DNA of 64,000 nt from Marinobacter sp. BGYM27 (GCA_025153445.1 JANZNS010000004.1:434001-498000); one strand, 5' to 3'; counted from the stretch's first letter, positions 36,650 to 45,953 are shown. A program made the numbers and translations. Notes: generated by a model from the sequence alone, not told the origin.

Positions 36650-36676
36650 AGCGTTGCTCCGCGATCCGCTCAGGGC

Positions 36677-37513
36677 TTACATCATGTCATCAGCGTTATA
36701 TTTCAGAACAGCCTCATCACTGTCATTGAAGAAGGTCAGCACACCGCGCTCCTGTTTGAAGTGCGTGGTTTCCTGAAGCATTTTCAGGTAGCTGTCTTCA
36801 ACATCCATACCCGCAAGGCAGGCCATCTGGGTCGAGATCAGCGCTCCAAAGCTTATATCGTTACCGCTCAGGGTATAGCTGCCGCTGAAATTATTGCAGC
36901 CGGCAAAGCCTACCGCACGGGTGCCTTCCTCGTGCAGCACAATATTGATCTCTTTGGCACGAACACCGACGTCATTCTTGATGGCGTTACCGTTCAGCTC
37001 CACGAGTTTCCAGAAGGTTTCGGTCATTTTCACCTGGCCTGGCGCTGCTGCGGCAGCTGATACGCCGCCGGGGCCGTTATCACTGCTGATCGAGGCATTG
37101 ACCCGCGATACGAGAATGTTGACCGGTGTGCCCGAATCATTGGCAAAGGCAGGCACCGCCTGGGTGCTGATGAACAGGAGTTTGTTATCACGCATGATCT
37201 TGGCGCGCAGGCTATAGCGATTGCGCTTCAGGATACGGTCCGCATCGTAGGCAAGGGAAAACGCATACGGAGGACCACCTTCAGGCTTGAACTCCTTGCT
37301 GGCAATGGTCACCGAGGGTGCATCCGCACGGGAGACATCTTCCAGCGATACGGTCACCGTGGCATCGGGCGGAATCATCATCCGCTCCTTGTACCAGACG
37401 CTGCCCTCAATTCTGCTCTCCTCCATACCGCCCCCGAAACCGGCGCAGCCTGCCAGCATGCCTGACAGTAAAAACAGTATTCCCAGCGTCGCAATGCGAT
37501 AAATCCTTTGCAT
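36677..37513 (-). CDS. YbaY-META domain lipoprotein
   Basis: A 278-residue lipoprotein with lipobox LAGC (Cys near 22). The first domain (about 35-140) is YbaY-like: GSVWYKERMMIPPDATVTVSLEDVS then YAFSLAYD and YSLRAKI. The second (about 165-275) is a META/HslJ domain: FWKLVELNG, FAGCNNFSGSYTL, and MACLAGMDVEDSYLKML. HslJ-type proteins are linked to heat or novobiocin resistance. The start at 37513 gives a proper signal peptide; the frame opens 54 nt earlier. Confidence 0.85.
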   Translation of the reverse strand: MQRIYRIATLGILFLLSGMLAGCAGFGGGMEESRIEGSVWYKERMMIPPDATVTVSLEDVSRADAPSVTIASKEFKPEGGPPYAFSLAYDADRILKRNRYSLRAKIMRDNKLLFISTQAVPAFANDSGTPVNILVSRVNASISSDNGPGGVSAAAAAPGQVKMTETFWKLVELNGNAIKNDVGVRAKEINIVLHEEGTRAVGFAGCNNFSGSYTLSGNDISFGALISTQMACLAGMDVEDSYLKMLQETTHFKQERGVLTFFNDSDEAVLKYNADDMM

Positions 37514-37627
37514 GATGTGGCTACTCCCGGTTGAGTTTGTTTCAGTATCTTCAGATAAAAATAGCATTCGAACGGTTGAGTTACAGCCGCAGTCGGTATT
37601 TTCAGTTTCTTTTTGACGACACTCCCG

Positions 37628-38041
37628 TCAATCGGAGACTTTGCCCCGCAGCTGCTTCGTTCTGCCGCGCTGCTTCTTTTTGTCCGTTCGTTTGCGTCGG
37701 GCATTTTTACTGGGGCGCGTTGGTCGCCGTGGTTTTTCGAACACCACAGCTCCCTTGATCATATCGCCGAGCCGGCTCAGGGCGTCGTCCCGGTTTTTCT
37801 CCTGGGTACGATGCTGCTGCGCCTTGATAATGATTACCCCTTCCTTGCTGATGCGCTGATCATTGAGTTTCAGCAGCTGCTGTTTGTAGAACTCAGGCAG
37901 CGAGGACGACACCACGTCGAAGCGCAAGTGAATGGCCGATGAGGTTTTGTTTACATTCTGTCCGCCCGCACCCTGGGCGCGGATCGCAGTCAGCTCAATT
38001 TCGTCGTCCGGTATCGAGACGGCATTGGAAATACTCAGCAC
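37628..38041 (-). CDS. arfB: ribosome-rescue hydrolase ArfB
   Basis: A 137-residue ArfB (YaeJ) protein, which enters the empty A site of stalled ribosomes and hydrolyses peptidyl-tRNA. The GGQ motif is at 26-28 (AIRAQGAGGQNVNKTSSAIHLRFD), and the C-terminal basic tail (RRPTRPSKNARRKRTDKKKQRGR) fits the mRNA channel. Starting at GTG 38041 gives the family length and GGQ position; the ATG 24 nt earlier lacks a ribosome site, whereas GAGG precedes the GTG by 10 nt. Confidence 0.92.
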   Translation of the reverse strand: MLSISNAVSIPDDEIELTAIRAQGAGGQNVNKTSSAIHLRFDVVSSSLPEFYKQQLLKLNDQRISKEGVIIIKAQQHRTQEKNRDDALSRLGDMIKGAVVFEKPRRPTRPSKNARRKRTDKKKQRGRTKQLRGKVSD

Positions 38042-38086
38042 AGCACGCTCGCCTCGTGGCCACATACCGCGTCGAAAGCGCAGCGC

Positions 38087-38506
38087 TTACACATCATGTT
38101 CGATCCTTTTGCCCAGGCAGATGGCATGGTCTGGGAAATATCCCAACGCCTTGTAGAAGGCGACCACCTGGTCGTTTCCTTCACGCACCTGCAAATTGAT
38201 TTTGGGGCAGCCTCTGGCTGCAATTGCGCGCTCGATTGCGACCATCATCTGACGCCCGAACCCCTTACGTTGATGATCCGGCGACACCGCCAGGTAGTTG
38301 ATCCAGCCACGGTGCCCTTCATAACCACCCATCACTGACGCCACGACTTGACCGTCCAGCGTGCCGACCAGGAACAGATCCGGATCGACCTCCAGCTTGC
38401 GCCGGATATCCTTGTCCGGATCATTGTGCGGCACAACCAGACCACAGGCCCGCCACAGCGTAACGACCTGATCCTGCTCTTCAACCTGAAAACCGCGAAT
38501 ATCCAT
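38087..38506 (-). CDS. GNAT acetyltransferase, YpeA-like
   Basis: A 139-residue acetyltransferase. The acetyl-CoA loop reads HQRKGFGRQMM (Q/RxxGxG/A), preceded by INYLAVSP. The N-terminus DIRGFQVEEQDQVVTLWRACGL and the C-terminal NLQVREGNDQVVAFYKALGY match E. coli YpeA. The acceptor is unknown. It begins 3 nt after mtgA and ends 45 nt before arfB, forming a three-gene run. Confidence 0.88.
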   Translation of the reverse strand: MDIRGFQVEEQDQVVTLWRACGLVVPHNDPDKDIRRKLEVDPDLFLVGTLDGQVVASVMGGYEGHRGWINYLAVSPDHQRKGFGRQMMVAIERAIAARGCPKINLQVREGNDQVVAFYKALGYFPDHAICLGKRIEHDV

Positions 38507-38509
38507 TGG

Positions 38510-39214
38510 CTAGCGTCCCGTCAGCGAACGTACATAACGAGTGCCGCCCAGTTGATACATTTGGCGGGTAATCCAGTCCACCCGTTCCCAGACATAGCCG
38601 CTGGGCTTTGCGGCATTCATCACCTTGGGGTTGGGCAACACCGCAGCCAGGCGGGCTGCCTGGCCAGGGGAAAGGTAGCGGGCACTCACTCCGAAGTAGG
38701 CCTGGCTTGCGGCTTCAACACCAAAAATGCCATTCCCGAATTCCGCAATATTGAGGTACACCTCCATAATCCGGCGTTTTGACCAGAGGGCTTCCAGACC
38801 AAGCGTCAGCCCCGCCTCCAGTCCTTTGCGGACAAACTGGCGGCCATTCCACAGAAACAGGTTCTTGGCCGTTTGCTGGGAAATGGTGCTGGCACCGCGC
38901 AACGAATCACCCCTTTGATAATCCTCAACCGCGGCGGCGATCGCATTCATATCCAGGCCCCAGTGGGTCAGGAAGCGCTGATCTTCACTGGCAATTACCG
39001 CCAGTGGCATCCAGGGGGAAATAGCGTCGATATCCACCCACTGCTGCCGGGGCGCCCGTTCAGGGTGCTGCAAGCGGTCGGCGATGATAAATGCCGAGGT
39101 GGGCGGATCTACGAAACGGAAAAGGAGGATAATCGCCGCCACGAAGAGCAGCAGACCGCCCAGTATCCAGGCCAGTCCCTTGAGTATGGATTTCGTTCGT
39201 GATGTCTTCGCCAC
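38510..39214 (-). CDS. mtgA: monofunctional peptidoglycan glycosyltransferase MtgA
   Basis: A 234-residue membrane-anchored transglycosylase that polymerises lipid II into glycan strands. After a transmembrane helix (about 12-33) the GT51 motifs appear: [12 protein letters not shown] with catalytic Glu77, [16 protein letters not shown] (107-122), [15 protein letters not shown], and [23 protein letters not shown]. No transpeptidase domain follows, as expected for MtgA. Confidence 0.94.
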   Translation of the reverse strand: MAKTSRTKSILKGLAWILGGLLLFVAAIILLFRFVDPPTSAFIIADRLQHPERAPRQQWVDIDAISPWMPLAVIASEDQRFLTHWGLDMNAIAAAVEDYQRGDSLRGASTISQQTAKNLFLWNGRQFVRKGLEAGLTLGLEALWSKRRIMEVYLNIAEFGNGIFGVEAASQAYFGVSARYLSPGQAARLAAVLPNPKVMNAAKPSGYVWERVDWITRQMYQLGGTRYVRSLTGR

Positions 39215-39296
39215 GCCAGCGCCCCGGTTAAAAGTGACAGTCCAGAATACGACATACCATAACCTATTGGTTCGGCGAATTAATCATCTGATAAAT

Positions 39297-40352
39297 CTAA
39301 CTCAACGGCTGCAGACGGGTACTCTGGAACCGGTTAAGCAAATGATGCATCAGGTACACCGCCATCAATGCCAGCAATACCGCAACCGCCAGCGAACTGA
39401 AGCGATACAGATCGCTGTAGATCAGATCCTGCTGCGGCGACACATACTGCCCGAACAGAATTGCCATGGTCGTCAAGGCACTGAAACCGGCCGCGGACAT
39501 GCCGCCTTCAAGCATGTGGTAGCGGGCAAACAGCATCAGACTCAACCACAGGCCCAGCGCAATAAACGGCAACACACTGAAATGATTCATCAAAACAAAC
39601 TGAATCAGGAGCCCGAAGTTACAGCCTACCAGCGTACCGATAGCGCGATTCCAGCCGGCAGGCCCGGCACCTTTCCAGTTCATCGGGAACAGCACCAGAA
39701 TGGTCGCCACCTGGGCGGACAGCGACCCCTGAAGGTCCATCACCTGAAATCCGACGAACGACAGGGTGGCCACGGTGGTCGCCAGAATCACTTCATGGCG
39801 CTGGTTGGACAGGGGCTTCTTCGGCATTTGCCGGGGTTGGCGCGGCTCTACATCGGGAAACAGACTCTGCATCAGACCGGCAATAACAAGAGTCAGCAGC
39901 ACCGCCATCATGTTGGAGGTGACGATATCGAACACATCGGCCTGCGGATAACTGGCAAAGTGCATTTGCATCGACAGGTTAACGATCGACATCGCCCCGA
40001 ACAGGAAGTTAGGGCCTCGGGCCATCTCCCGAAACAGCACGGCAAAGAGCGCGATCACCACCAGCGTCATGGGGATCGGCTTGTCACCAAACAGTCCCTG
40101 CAGTACCAGAACGGCCACACTGACCAACGTCATGTTGGCGAGAAACTGGCGAATCACATGGCCATTGAGCCTCGGCACCAGCCCCAGCAGCAGTATCGGC
40201 GTAACGGTGAAGAATGCACCGTAGTTCCAGCCCATGATCTTGCACAGCATAAAGCCGAGCGTGCCACCAAAGGCAATCCGCAGACACTGGCGCAGATCAT
40301 TGCCATTAAGCTCACGTTTGCGGACCATCAGGATGGGATAAAAGCGGGGCAT
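39297..40352 (-). CDS. DUF2955 / FUSC-like membrane transporter subunit
   Basis: A 351-residue membrane protein with two sets of helices separated by a polar loop near 172-190 (EPRQPRQMPKKPLSNQRHE). This is the two-half layout of DUF2955/FUSC proteins, relatives of the aromatic-acid exporter AaeB. It follows a HlyD-type adaptor gene after 10 nt and, with it and MarR, forms an efflux operon likely exporting an aromatic or toxic compound. An outer-membrane factor is not encoded here. Confidence 0.82.
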   Translation of the reverse strand: MPRFYPILMVRKRELNGNDLRQCLRIAFGGTLGFMLCKIMGWNYGAFFTVTPILLLGLVPRLNGHVIRQFLANMTLVSVAVLVLQGLFGDKPIPMTLVVIALFAVLFREMARGPNFLFGAMSIVNLSMQMHFASYPQADVFDIVTSNMMAVLLTLVIAGLMQSLFPDVEPRQPRQMPKKPLSNQRHEVILATTVATLSFVGFQVMDLQGSLSAQVATILVLFPMNWKGAGPAGWNRAIGTLVGCNFGLLIQFVLMNHFSVLPFIALGLWLSLMLFARYHMLEGGMSAAGFSALTTMAILFGQYVSPQQDLIYSDLYRFSSLAVAVLLALMAVYLMHHLLNRFQSTRLQPLS

Positions 40353-40362
40353 GCCAGCAGCC

Positions 40363-41427
40363 TTAATAAACGTAGTGAATCAGGCTGATCGCATGGATCT
40401 GCAGCGCACCCAACCAACCCGCCAGACCATCGGCAGGGTAGAGTTGTACAGTCGCCCGAGCACCCGACGGCAAACGCTCAAGCACCTCAGCGTCGTCGTT
40501 CAGTGACAGGTGCAGCCTTTGGCGCTGGGCATCCCGCACCCAGCGATCGGTGGCCTCGGGTGATGCCAGCGTGCCGTCCGCAGCCAACTGGCCCTGACGG
40601 GTGCCTGCATCGACGGCTTCCACCCGAGCCTGGAAAACATCCCCAGGCAGCGCATCGAATACGACTGCGGCGGAATCGCCCACGGTCACGCGAGACAGGG
40701 ATTTCTCACGAAAGTCGGCAATGACGTCTGCCTCATCCTCCACCAACGCCGCGATGGAAACACCCGCCTGGGCAAAAGTACCCGGTTTGACCTGCAGGTT
40801 GGACAGGGTGCCATCCGCATCTGCCAGCACGCGGGTGTACCCCAGATTCAGCCGGGCACTCTCCAGCGCGTTGCGGGCCTGTCGCAACCGCAGATTGCTG
40901 TCATCGGACTGGCCACGCTGAACCTTCAGCTGATGCAACTGCGCCTGAGCCTGTTGCACTGTTGCGTCAGCAGCGTGGGATCTCGCCCGGGTCTGGTCAT
41001 ACTGTTGCTGGGAAACGCTGTGCCGGCCCAAAAGGTGGCCCAGCCGTTTGAGCTCTCGCGACATCTCGGCGGCATCCACTTTGGCAGCCACCACACCGGC
41101 CTCCGCAGCGGCAATGGACGCATCCATCTGGTCGTTCTGCATTTTTGCTTCTTCCACCGCCAACTCAGCCTTGCTGACAGCCAGTTCAAAGGGCGCCTGA
41201 TTCAACGTAAACAGGACATCACCTGCCTTCACATGCTGATTGTCGCGTACATGGACTGCCGTGACCTGTCCGCTAACCTGCGGCGCCACCCGGACAACCG
41301 AATGCATAACGCGGGATTGCGGCGTAACAGGCATCCACATATCGGCAATCAGGAAGTAGCCAAACAGGATGGCAAATACAACAAGAGAGACGTGTACCCA
41401 GCGGGCAAAACTCTGATCCGGTGTCAT
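40363..41427 (-). CDS. HlyD family periplasmic adaptor
   Basis: A 354-residue membrane-fusion protein. An N-terminal anchor helix (about 12-31) is followed by a lipoyl half (APQVSGQVTAVHVRDNQHVKAGDVLF), a long alpha hairpin (about 85-185), the second lipoyl half (LADADGTLSNLQVKPGTFAQAG) and a beta barrel. It bridges the DUF2955 pump to an outer-membrane channel. Its ATG overlaps the marR stop by 4 nt. Confidence 0.88.
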   Translation of the reverse strand: MTPDQSFARWVHVSLVVFAILFGYFLIADMWMPVTPQSRVMHSVVRVAPQVSGQVTAVHVRDNQHVKAGDVLFTLNQAPFELAVSKAELAVEEAKMQNDQMDASIAAAEAGVVAAKVDAAEMSRELKRLGHLLGRHSVSQQQYDQTRARSHAADATVQQAQAQLHQLKVQRGQSDDSNLRLRQARNALESARLNLGYTRVLADADGTLSNLQVKPGTFAQAGVSIAALVEDEADVIADFREKSLSRVTVGDSAAVVFDALPGDVFQARVEAVDAGTRQGQLAADGTLASPEATDRWVRDAQRQRLHLSLNDDAEVLERLPSGARATVQLYPADGLAGWLGALQIHAISLIHYVY

Positions 41428-41969
41428 TGGGTGCCGCTCTCCCCGTTATCCAGACCCGGGATCTGCAAATGCTCCCGCAGGTTGGCCTCCATATGAATCA
41501 ACACTTCAGCAAAAGCATCCAGCTGGATATCCGACAACCCGTCGTAAATATCGAAGCGAACGCCGTGAATGCGATCTTCCAGTTGCACGACAACCTGCTT
41601 GCCCTCAGGGGTAAACCAGAGCCGATGAGCCCGGCCGTCTTCGGGATCGCGGCGGCGCTCGATCAGTGCCTGCTGTTCAAGTTGATTAAGCGTGCGGGTC
41701 AGCGACGGCATCTCGATACACAGCGCCTTTGCCAGCGCCTGTTGGGTTGCGCCTTCACCGATCTTGGCGAGATGAACCATCACTGCCCAGCGGCTTTCCG
41801 TCATCCCGAGCGGCGCCACGGCGGCGGTTATTGCATCCCGCCACAGCCGGTGGACCCGACCAAGGGCGGCCCCAAGCGACGGCTTCAGTGATTGATGCAG
41901 CGAGAGAAAAGGTTCGACAGACGGTGTGGCTGGGTCGTGCGGTGACACGGGGCGACTCCCTGTTGGCAA
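41424..41969 (-). CDS. MarR family regulator of efflux operon
   Basis: A 181-residue MarR-type regulator with an N-terminal extension of about 30 residues. The winged helix reads ATQQALAKALCIEMPSLTRTLNQLEQQALIERRRDPEDGRAHRLWFTPEG. It is first in the marR-hlyD-DUF2955 operon. Two palindromes just upstream are likely its binding sites, so it should repress its own operon until an inducer, perhaps a phenolic compound, binds. Confidence 0.9.
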   Translation of the reverse strand: MPTGSRPVSPHDPATPSVEPFLSLHQSLKPSLGAALGRVHRLWRDAITAAVAPLGMTESRWAVMVHLAKIGEGATQQALAKALCIEMPSLTRTLNQLEQQALIERRRDPEDGRAHRLWFTPEGKQVVVQLEDRIHGVRFDIYDGLSDIQLDAFAEVLIHMEANLREHLQIPGLDNGESGTQ

Positions 41970-41991
41970 TGGGATGGCATCCGCTATTTAT

Positions 41992-42047
41992 TTAGCAGGC
42001 TAATTTAATCAGCCATTTTACAGATTGACATTTGATTAGCCAGCTAC
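41992..42047. promoter_or_regulatory. pair of MarR operators
   Basis: TTAGC-AG-GCTAA (41992-42003) is a 5-bp-arm palindrome. TTAGC-CA-GCTAC (42036-42047) repeats it with one changed base. Their centres are 44 bp apart, about four helical turns, so two dimers would bind the same DNA face. They begin 23 bp upstream of the marR start. Confidence 0.65.
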
Positions 42048-42121
42048 CTATGGTTAGGTAATTCTACTTACCAGCCACCGCCTGTGGCGGTCACGGTCTC
42101 TGAAGAAGGGACGAGAGACAC

Positions 42122-42146
42122 AAAAAAACGCCCCGAAGGGCGTTTT
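42122..42146. terminator. intrinsic terminator after DUF2058 gene
   Basis: AAAACGCCC (42125-42133) pairs with GGGCGTTTT (42138-42146) around a CGAA tetraloop. On the minus strand seven T residues follow, so it ends the DUF2058 transcript. Confidence 0.85.
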
Positions 42147-42165
42147 ATGAGGAACCTGAGGGGAG

Positions 42166-42708
42166 TTACCACATCAGATCATCGGGAATCTGATAATCCG
42201 CATAGGGATCATCTTCATCAATCTCGCTGGACGATGGTTCATGCTGGATCACCGGGATTTCAGTTTCCCGCTGACGGATTTTGTCGGCAACATTGCCGGG
42301 CACCACGTGGAAGCTGTCTTCTCCCAGCACAACAATCGCCAAACGGCCACGGGACAGGTGCTCACCCTGCTCCGCATTCACATAAATCTTGTGCACTTTC
42401 TTGTCGACAACAAACTGATAGGGCGTGTCACCGTCCCCCCGGCTGATGCCGTGCTGCTCGACCATTTGCTTTACCTGAGCGCGATGCTCCTGCCGACGCT
42501 GTTCGGCCAGACGCTGCTGGTTCATTTCGCGATCGCGGGCCACCTTGTCAGCACGCGCCTTTTCCGCCGCCTGGCGCCGGGCCTCGGCGTCGGCATCCAC
42601 AGGCCGCTTTTGTTTCCGGGCCTTGTGTTTCTCCTGCTTGACCTGCTTGGCTTTTTTTTCATCCGCCAGACCGGCCTGGAGTAACTGTTCCTGCAGAGAT
42701 TTCGCCAT
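42166..42708 (-). CDS. DUF2058 (YaiL-like) protein
   Basis: A 180-residue soluble protein of the DUF2058 family. It opens with MAKSLQEQLLQAGLADEKKAKQ, then a highly charged Lys/Arg-rich coiled coil (about 18-95), then the conserved PYQFVVDKKVHKIYVN block and an acidic tail. E. coli YaiL is the known relative; a nucleic-acid or ribosome contact is guessed from charge only. GAGGC precedes ATG 42708; the frame opens 42 nt earlier. Confidence 0.85.
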   Translation of the reverse strand: MAKSLQEQLLQAGLADEKKAKQVKQEKHKARKQKRPVDADAEARRQAAEKARADKVARDREMNQQRLAEQRRQEHRAQVKQMVEQHGISRGDGDTPYQFVVDKKVHKIYVNAEQGEHLSRGRLAIVVLGEDSFHVVPGNVADKIRQRETEIPVIQHEPSSSEIDEDDPYADYQIPDDLMW

Positions 42709-42904
42709 CTTTCGCCTCAGAGAAAATTCATCTGATCGCATTATCGGCAATCAACGCCGCCAATGGCAACGCCAACACGGGGTTCTTTGAGAATTTGATC
42801 CGCTGCGTCAGGCTGTGGCGCGGTTTAGCGAAAGGCGGTCTGCTATTCTCATTGTCGCGGCGCACGCCCGGAGGCTGCCCCAGATACGTTCAAGGAACCG
42901 GATA

Positions 42905-44338
42905 ATGGCTCACACGACACCCACCGCTTCGGCCGATCGCAACAAAACGCCGGTTATCACCCATACCCGCTGGAGTGCGGTGGTCACTCTGGCCCTGGCT
43001 ACTTTGATTATTGCCAGCGAACTGACGCTGAGTGCCTTCGCGCTGCCTTTGATCAGCGCTGAACTCAAAATGCCATCAAGTGCCACTGCCTGGGTCTTGC
43101 TTTCATTCACGCTGCCGCTCATTGCCATTGCGATTCCCGCTGGCCGCTGGGCCGACCGCGCCGATGTGCGGCGGGTGTTTCTGCTGTCACTGTTCGGGTT
43201 CGGGCTGTTCAGCATTCTGGTTTCGCTGGCCTCCTCGTTTGCGATGCTGATGACTGCACGGGTGCTGCAGGGGCTGGCTGCGTCATTTTACCTTGCCGTT
43301 TATATGCCGGTTGTCGCGACCACAGTGAAACCTGCGCAACGTGGGCAGGCAATCGCCATTATCTCCTCGATCATGATGCTGGGCAGTGTCGCGCTGGCGC
43401 CTCTCGGCGGCTTGGTAGCCGAGCACTGGGGCTGGCGGTCAGTGTTTCTGATCAAGTTGCCTTTGATCGGGCTGGTGCTCGCGCTTGGTTTTCATACGCT
43501 GCGCAGTGCAGCACCGGCGCCACGTCCGGCGTTGCCAGCCATCACCCGCACCATGCTTCTTGAAGGGCTGCTGATTGGGGCCGCGATGACGGCCTTGCTG
43601 ATCGGTATTGAGCAACTTCAGGAGCAGCCGTCTTTCGCCGCTGGCCTCACCATACTGGCGCTTGGGCTGCTGGTAGCCTGGGCCCGGCTTGGTTCCGCCC
43701 GACCGGTAGTCTGCCTGCTGATGCAGCCACGCTTCGGCTTGCCGGCGCTGGCGCTGATGTTGATTGCGGCCAACATCGGCTTGATGGCCTTTTCGCTGCC
43801 TTTCTTCGTTGCTGAGGTGATGCAGCGTAGTCCGGAGGTGCTGAGCTACGCCATGCTGGGATTTGTGGTCGCGTCAGCCGTCATGTCGCCCATTGCAGGT
43901 ATGTTTGCCGATCGTTTTGGTGCCTTGAACGTGGCCGCTATCGGCGCACTGCTGACAACAGCCGGATTGCTGACGCTTGCGACCCTGACTGCAGAGGCCA
44001 CCACGCTGGACCTGGTGTGGCGCGCGGCGGTTGCCGGCATCGGAATGGCGATTTTCAATGCCCCTGTCATGTCAGCCATTCTGGAATCAACACCGCGGGA
44101 TCAGACCGGCACCGCCAGCGGCGTCGCCAGCGTGACCCGAATGGCCGGCTCAACCCTTGGCCCGGCGTTGGCCGCTTTTGCCTGGAGCAGTAGCGGCGGA
44201 GGCGTTGCAGGCGTGCGCACCGGGGTCATCATGCTGTCGACTCTGGCGTTTATGGGATTCCTTGCGCTCCTTATCGCACAACGCCGGCCAGTAAGCCCAT
44301 CAATTGCGACCACAGCTCCTGCAACCGAAACAGAATAA
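42905..44338 (+). CDS. MFS transporter, multidrug type
   Basis: A 477-residue major facilitator protein with about 14 helices, as in DHA2 multidrug exporters. Motif A appears as GRWADRADVRRVF after helix 2, and AFALPLISAELKMPSSATAWVLLSFTL and the GLVAEHWGWRSVFLI block are typical. AAGGAA 8 nt before ATG 42905 supports the start over the frame opening at 42815. Its 3' end overlaps the facing cold-shock/DUF1294 gene by 68 nt. Confidence 0.88.
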   Translation: MAHTTPTASADRNKTPVITHTRWSAVVTLALATLIIASELTLSAFALPLISAELKMPSSATAWVLLSFTLPLIAIAIPAGRWADRADVRRVFLLSLFGFGLFSILVSLASSFAMLMTARVLQGLAASFYLAVYMPVVATTVKPAQRGQAIAIISSIMMLGSVALAPLGGLVAEHWGWRSVFLIKLPLIGLVLALGFHTLRSAAPAPRPALPAITRTMLLEGLLIGAAMTALLIGIEQLQEQPSFAAGLTILALGLLVAWARLGSARPVVCLLMQPRFGLPALALMLIAANIGLMAFSLPFFVAEVMQRSPEVLSYAMLGFVVASAVMSPIAGMFADRFGALNVAAIGALLTTAGLLTLATLTAEATTLDLVWRAAVAGIGMAIFNAPVMSAILESTPRDQTGTASGVASVTRMAGSTLGPALAAFAWSSSGGGVAGVRTGVIMLSTLAFMGFLALLIAQRRPVSPSIATTAPATETE

Positions 44339-44975
44339 CGGGCAGATCAAAGTCGAGATGAGCTTTCGCTATCACGAGATTCATCCATGCAGCGCCATCC
44401 GGTAATAGCAGCCAGATCAGGCCGGCGCAGTTCACTATAACCGTCAGCCAGAACACATTGCGGAAGGCGCGCTTGCTGGATTTATGCCGTAGCAGCTGGT
44501 GCGCGAGGGCCGCGCCGGGCCAGCCGCCGATAAGTGCGAGGATGTGCAGGGTATTTTCCTGGATACGCCAGGCATCGCGGCGGGCAGCACGCTTGTCCCA
44601 GGCGTAAACGCAGAACGTCACGACGCTCGCAGCAAGATAAAACAGGGGAATAATCAGCGGGAGCTTGCCCTCCAGCCAGGCTCCGGCCACAACAATCGCC
44701 CACATTGCAGCAGCCGGCAGGGCAAGTGAAGCCGGGCGTCGTGAAGGGCGGGCAGGCGAGCGGTCGCCATTGATTTGAACTGCCGTCGCGCAGGGACGCC
44801 CATGTTTGTCGCGACCGGCAACGTAACTGATGCTCATGCCCTTGTGCGGCTGCCGCCGTGACCGGTTCTCAAAATCGGTTACGTGGACGAATATTTTATC
44901 GCCGCCGCTAACTGGCGCCGCAAACCCGAAACCTTTTTCACCGTGCCACTGCACCAGTGTTCCTTTTACCCGCAT
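44271..44975 (-). CDS. cold-shock domain - DUF1294 fusion protein
   Basis: A 234-residue fusion. Residues 1-70 are a cold-shock domain (RVKGTLVQWHGEKGFGFAAPV with RNP1-like KGFGFA, and KIFVHVTDF as RNP2). Then come a basic linker, two or three helices, and a DUF1294 domain (YAWDKRAARRDAWRIQENTLHILALIGGWPGAALAHQLLRHKSSKRAFR). Such membrane-tethered RNA-binding proteins are widespread but uncharacterised. The start is uncertain: 44975 begins at the domain; 45029 is an alternative right beside an upstream terminator. The 3' end overlaps the MFS gene. Confidence 0.82.
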   Translation of the reverse strand: MRVKGTLVQWHGEKGFGFAAPVSGGDKIFVHVTDFENRSRRQPHKGMSISYVAGRDKHGRPCATAVQINGDRSPARPSRRPASLALPAAAMWAIVVAGAWLEGKLPLIIPLFYLAASVVTFCVYAWDKRAARRDAWRIQENTLHILALIGGWPGAALAHQLLRHKSSKRAFRNVFWLTVIVNCAGLIWLLLPDGAAWMNLVIAKAHLDFDLPVILFRLQELWSQLMGLLAGVVR

Positions 44976-45029
44976 ACCCGCCTGCCAACGTCTTATTTGT
45001 GGGGCAGAAAAGTGTAAACAATCACCCAT

Positions 45030-45063
45030 AAAAAAGCCCCTGCCATTCGAAAATGACAAGGGC
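45030..45063 (-). terminator. intrinsic terminator after DUF6160 gene
   Basis: On the minus strand GCCCTTG pairs with CAGGGGC (one G-T wobble) and six T residues follow. It ends the DUF6160 transcript just before the cold-shock/DUF1294 gene. Confidence 0.75.
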
Positions 45064-45084
45064 CTGCGTTCAGATCGCGGGTGA

Positions 45085-45891
45085 TCAGTGACCGTAAATC
45101 CGCATCTGTGTGTTCTGGATCGACATGTCATCCAGGGCGATCGAGCCGATGGATGTACCACCGATCAACACGCCACCGATGTTCATGTCGGCATTGAAGG
45201 TATCGATATCGACCGCGAGGCTGTCATTGCCTGCCGCATTGGGCGCCTTGTAGACATCAAAATCCGCCAGTGCGAACACGCTGACCACGTTCGGGTTATC
45301 GTCGTAACCTGCGCCGGTCAGTTCAAGATCGCGGATACCGACCGCCATGAACGGTACATCCACATCCAGATCATCGATCGCAAAGCGGGTATTGATGTTC
45401 ATCTTGTCGGTTGCGGTATCGACGGTCACCATCATCGAACCGAAAATACCCTCAACAGACAGATTATCCATCACCGTTGTGCTGTCGGTGTTGCCACGCA
45501 ATTCCCAGGCACCGGTGCGGACCGCGAAGTCGATCGGTGAGCCGTATAGCGGCAGTACCTGAATGACCGCATCGCCATCCGCCAGTACGTCAATATTGAT
45601 CTTGATGTTATCGATCAGGTCACTGGCGCTGCTCGGAATGGCAAACCCCAGTTCCTGGAACATATCGTCGCGGTTTGCACCACCGATGAACACGTCGCTG
45701 ATTGCGAGTGTGCCTTCATCGATGTAGCGAACCTCGCCGATGTTAACTTTAGTCTCCAGTTCAATGGTGACACCGGCCTGGCCGGTAATGCTGCCCATCG
45801 AGGAGTCGTCGAGTGCCTTGAGTTCCGCTTGTGCCATCAGAGGCATCCCGGAAATCGCCAGCATCAGCAGTGATTTTTTCAGGCTTTTCAT
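45085..45891 (-). CDS. DUF6160-like secreted protein
   Basis: A 268-residue exported protein with a signal peptide (cleavage near AQAEL, residue 22). The mature N-terminus LKALDDSSMGSITGQAGVTIELE is the hallmark of a marine gammaproteobacterial family annotated DUF6160; the remainder is beta-rich and acidic. No lipobox or sorting tag is seen, so a periplasmic or outer-surface location is inferred. The start at 45891 follows an AAGGA site; an earlier frame start spoils the signal peptide. Confidence 0.75.
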   Translation of the reverse strand: MKSLKKSLLMLAISGMPLMAQAELKALDDSSMGSITGQAGVTIELETKVNIGEVRYIDEGTLAISDVFIGGANRDDMFQELGFAIPSSASDLIDNIKINIDVLADGDAVIQVLPLYGSPIDFAVRTGAWELRGNTDSTTVMDNLSVEGIFGSMMVTVDTATDKMNINTRFAIDDLDVDVPFMAVGIRDLELTGAGYDDNPNVVSVFALADFDVYKAPNAAGNDSLAVDIDTFNADMNIGGVLIGGTSIGSIALDDMSIQNTQMRIYGH

Positions 45892-45953
45892 TGTTATAGT
45901 CCTTTCCGTTTGTTGCAGTACTGCTTTGCCGTCAGACCACAACGGCCGTTAGA

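Noticed and set aside
39084-40388. 434-codon plus-strand open frame
   Set aside because: Antisense to the DUF2955 membrane protein; Gln/His-rich composition typical of a shadow frame.
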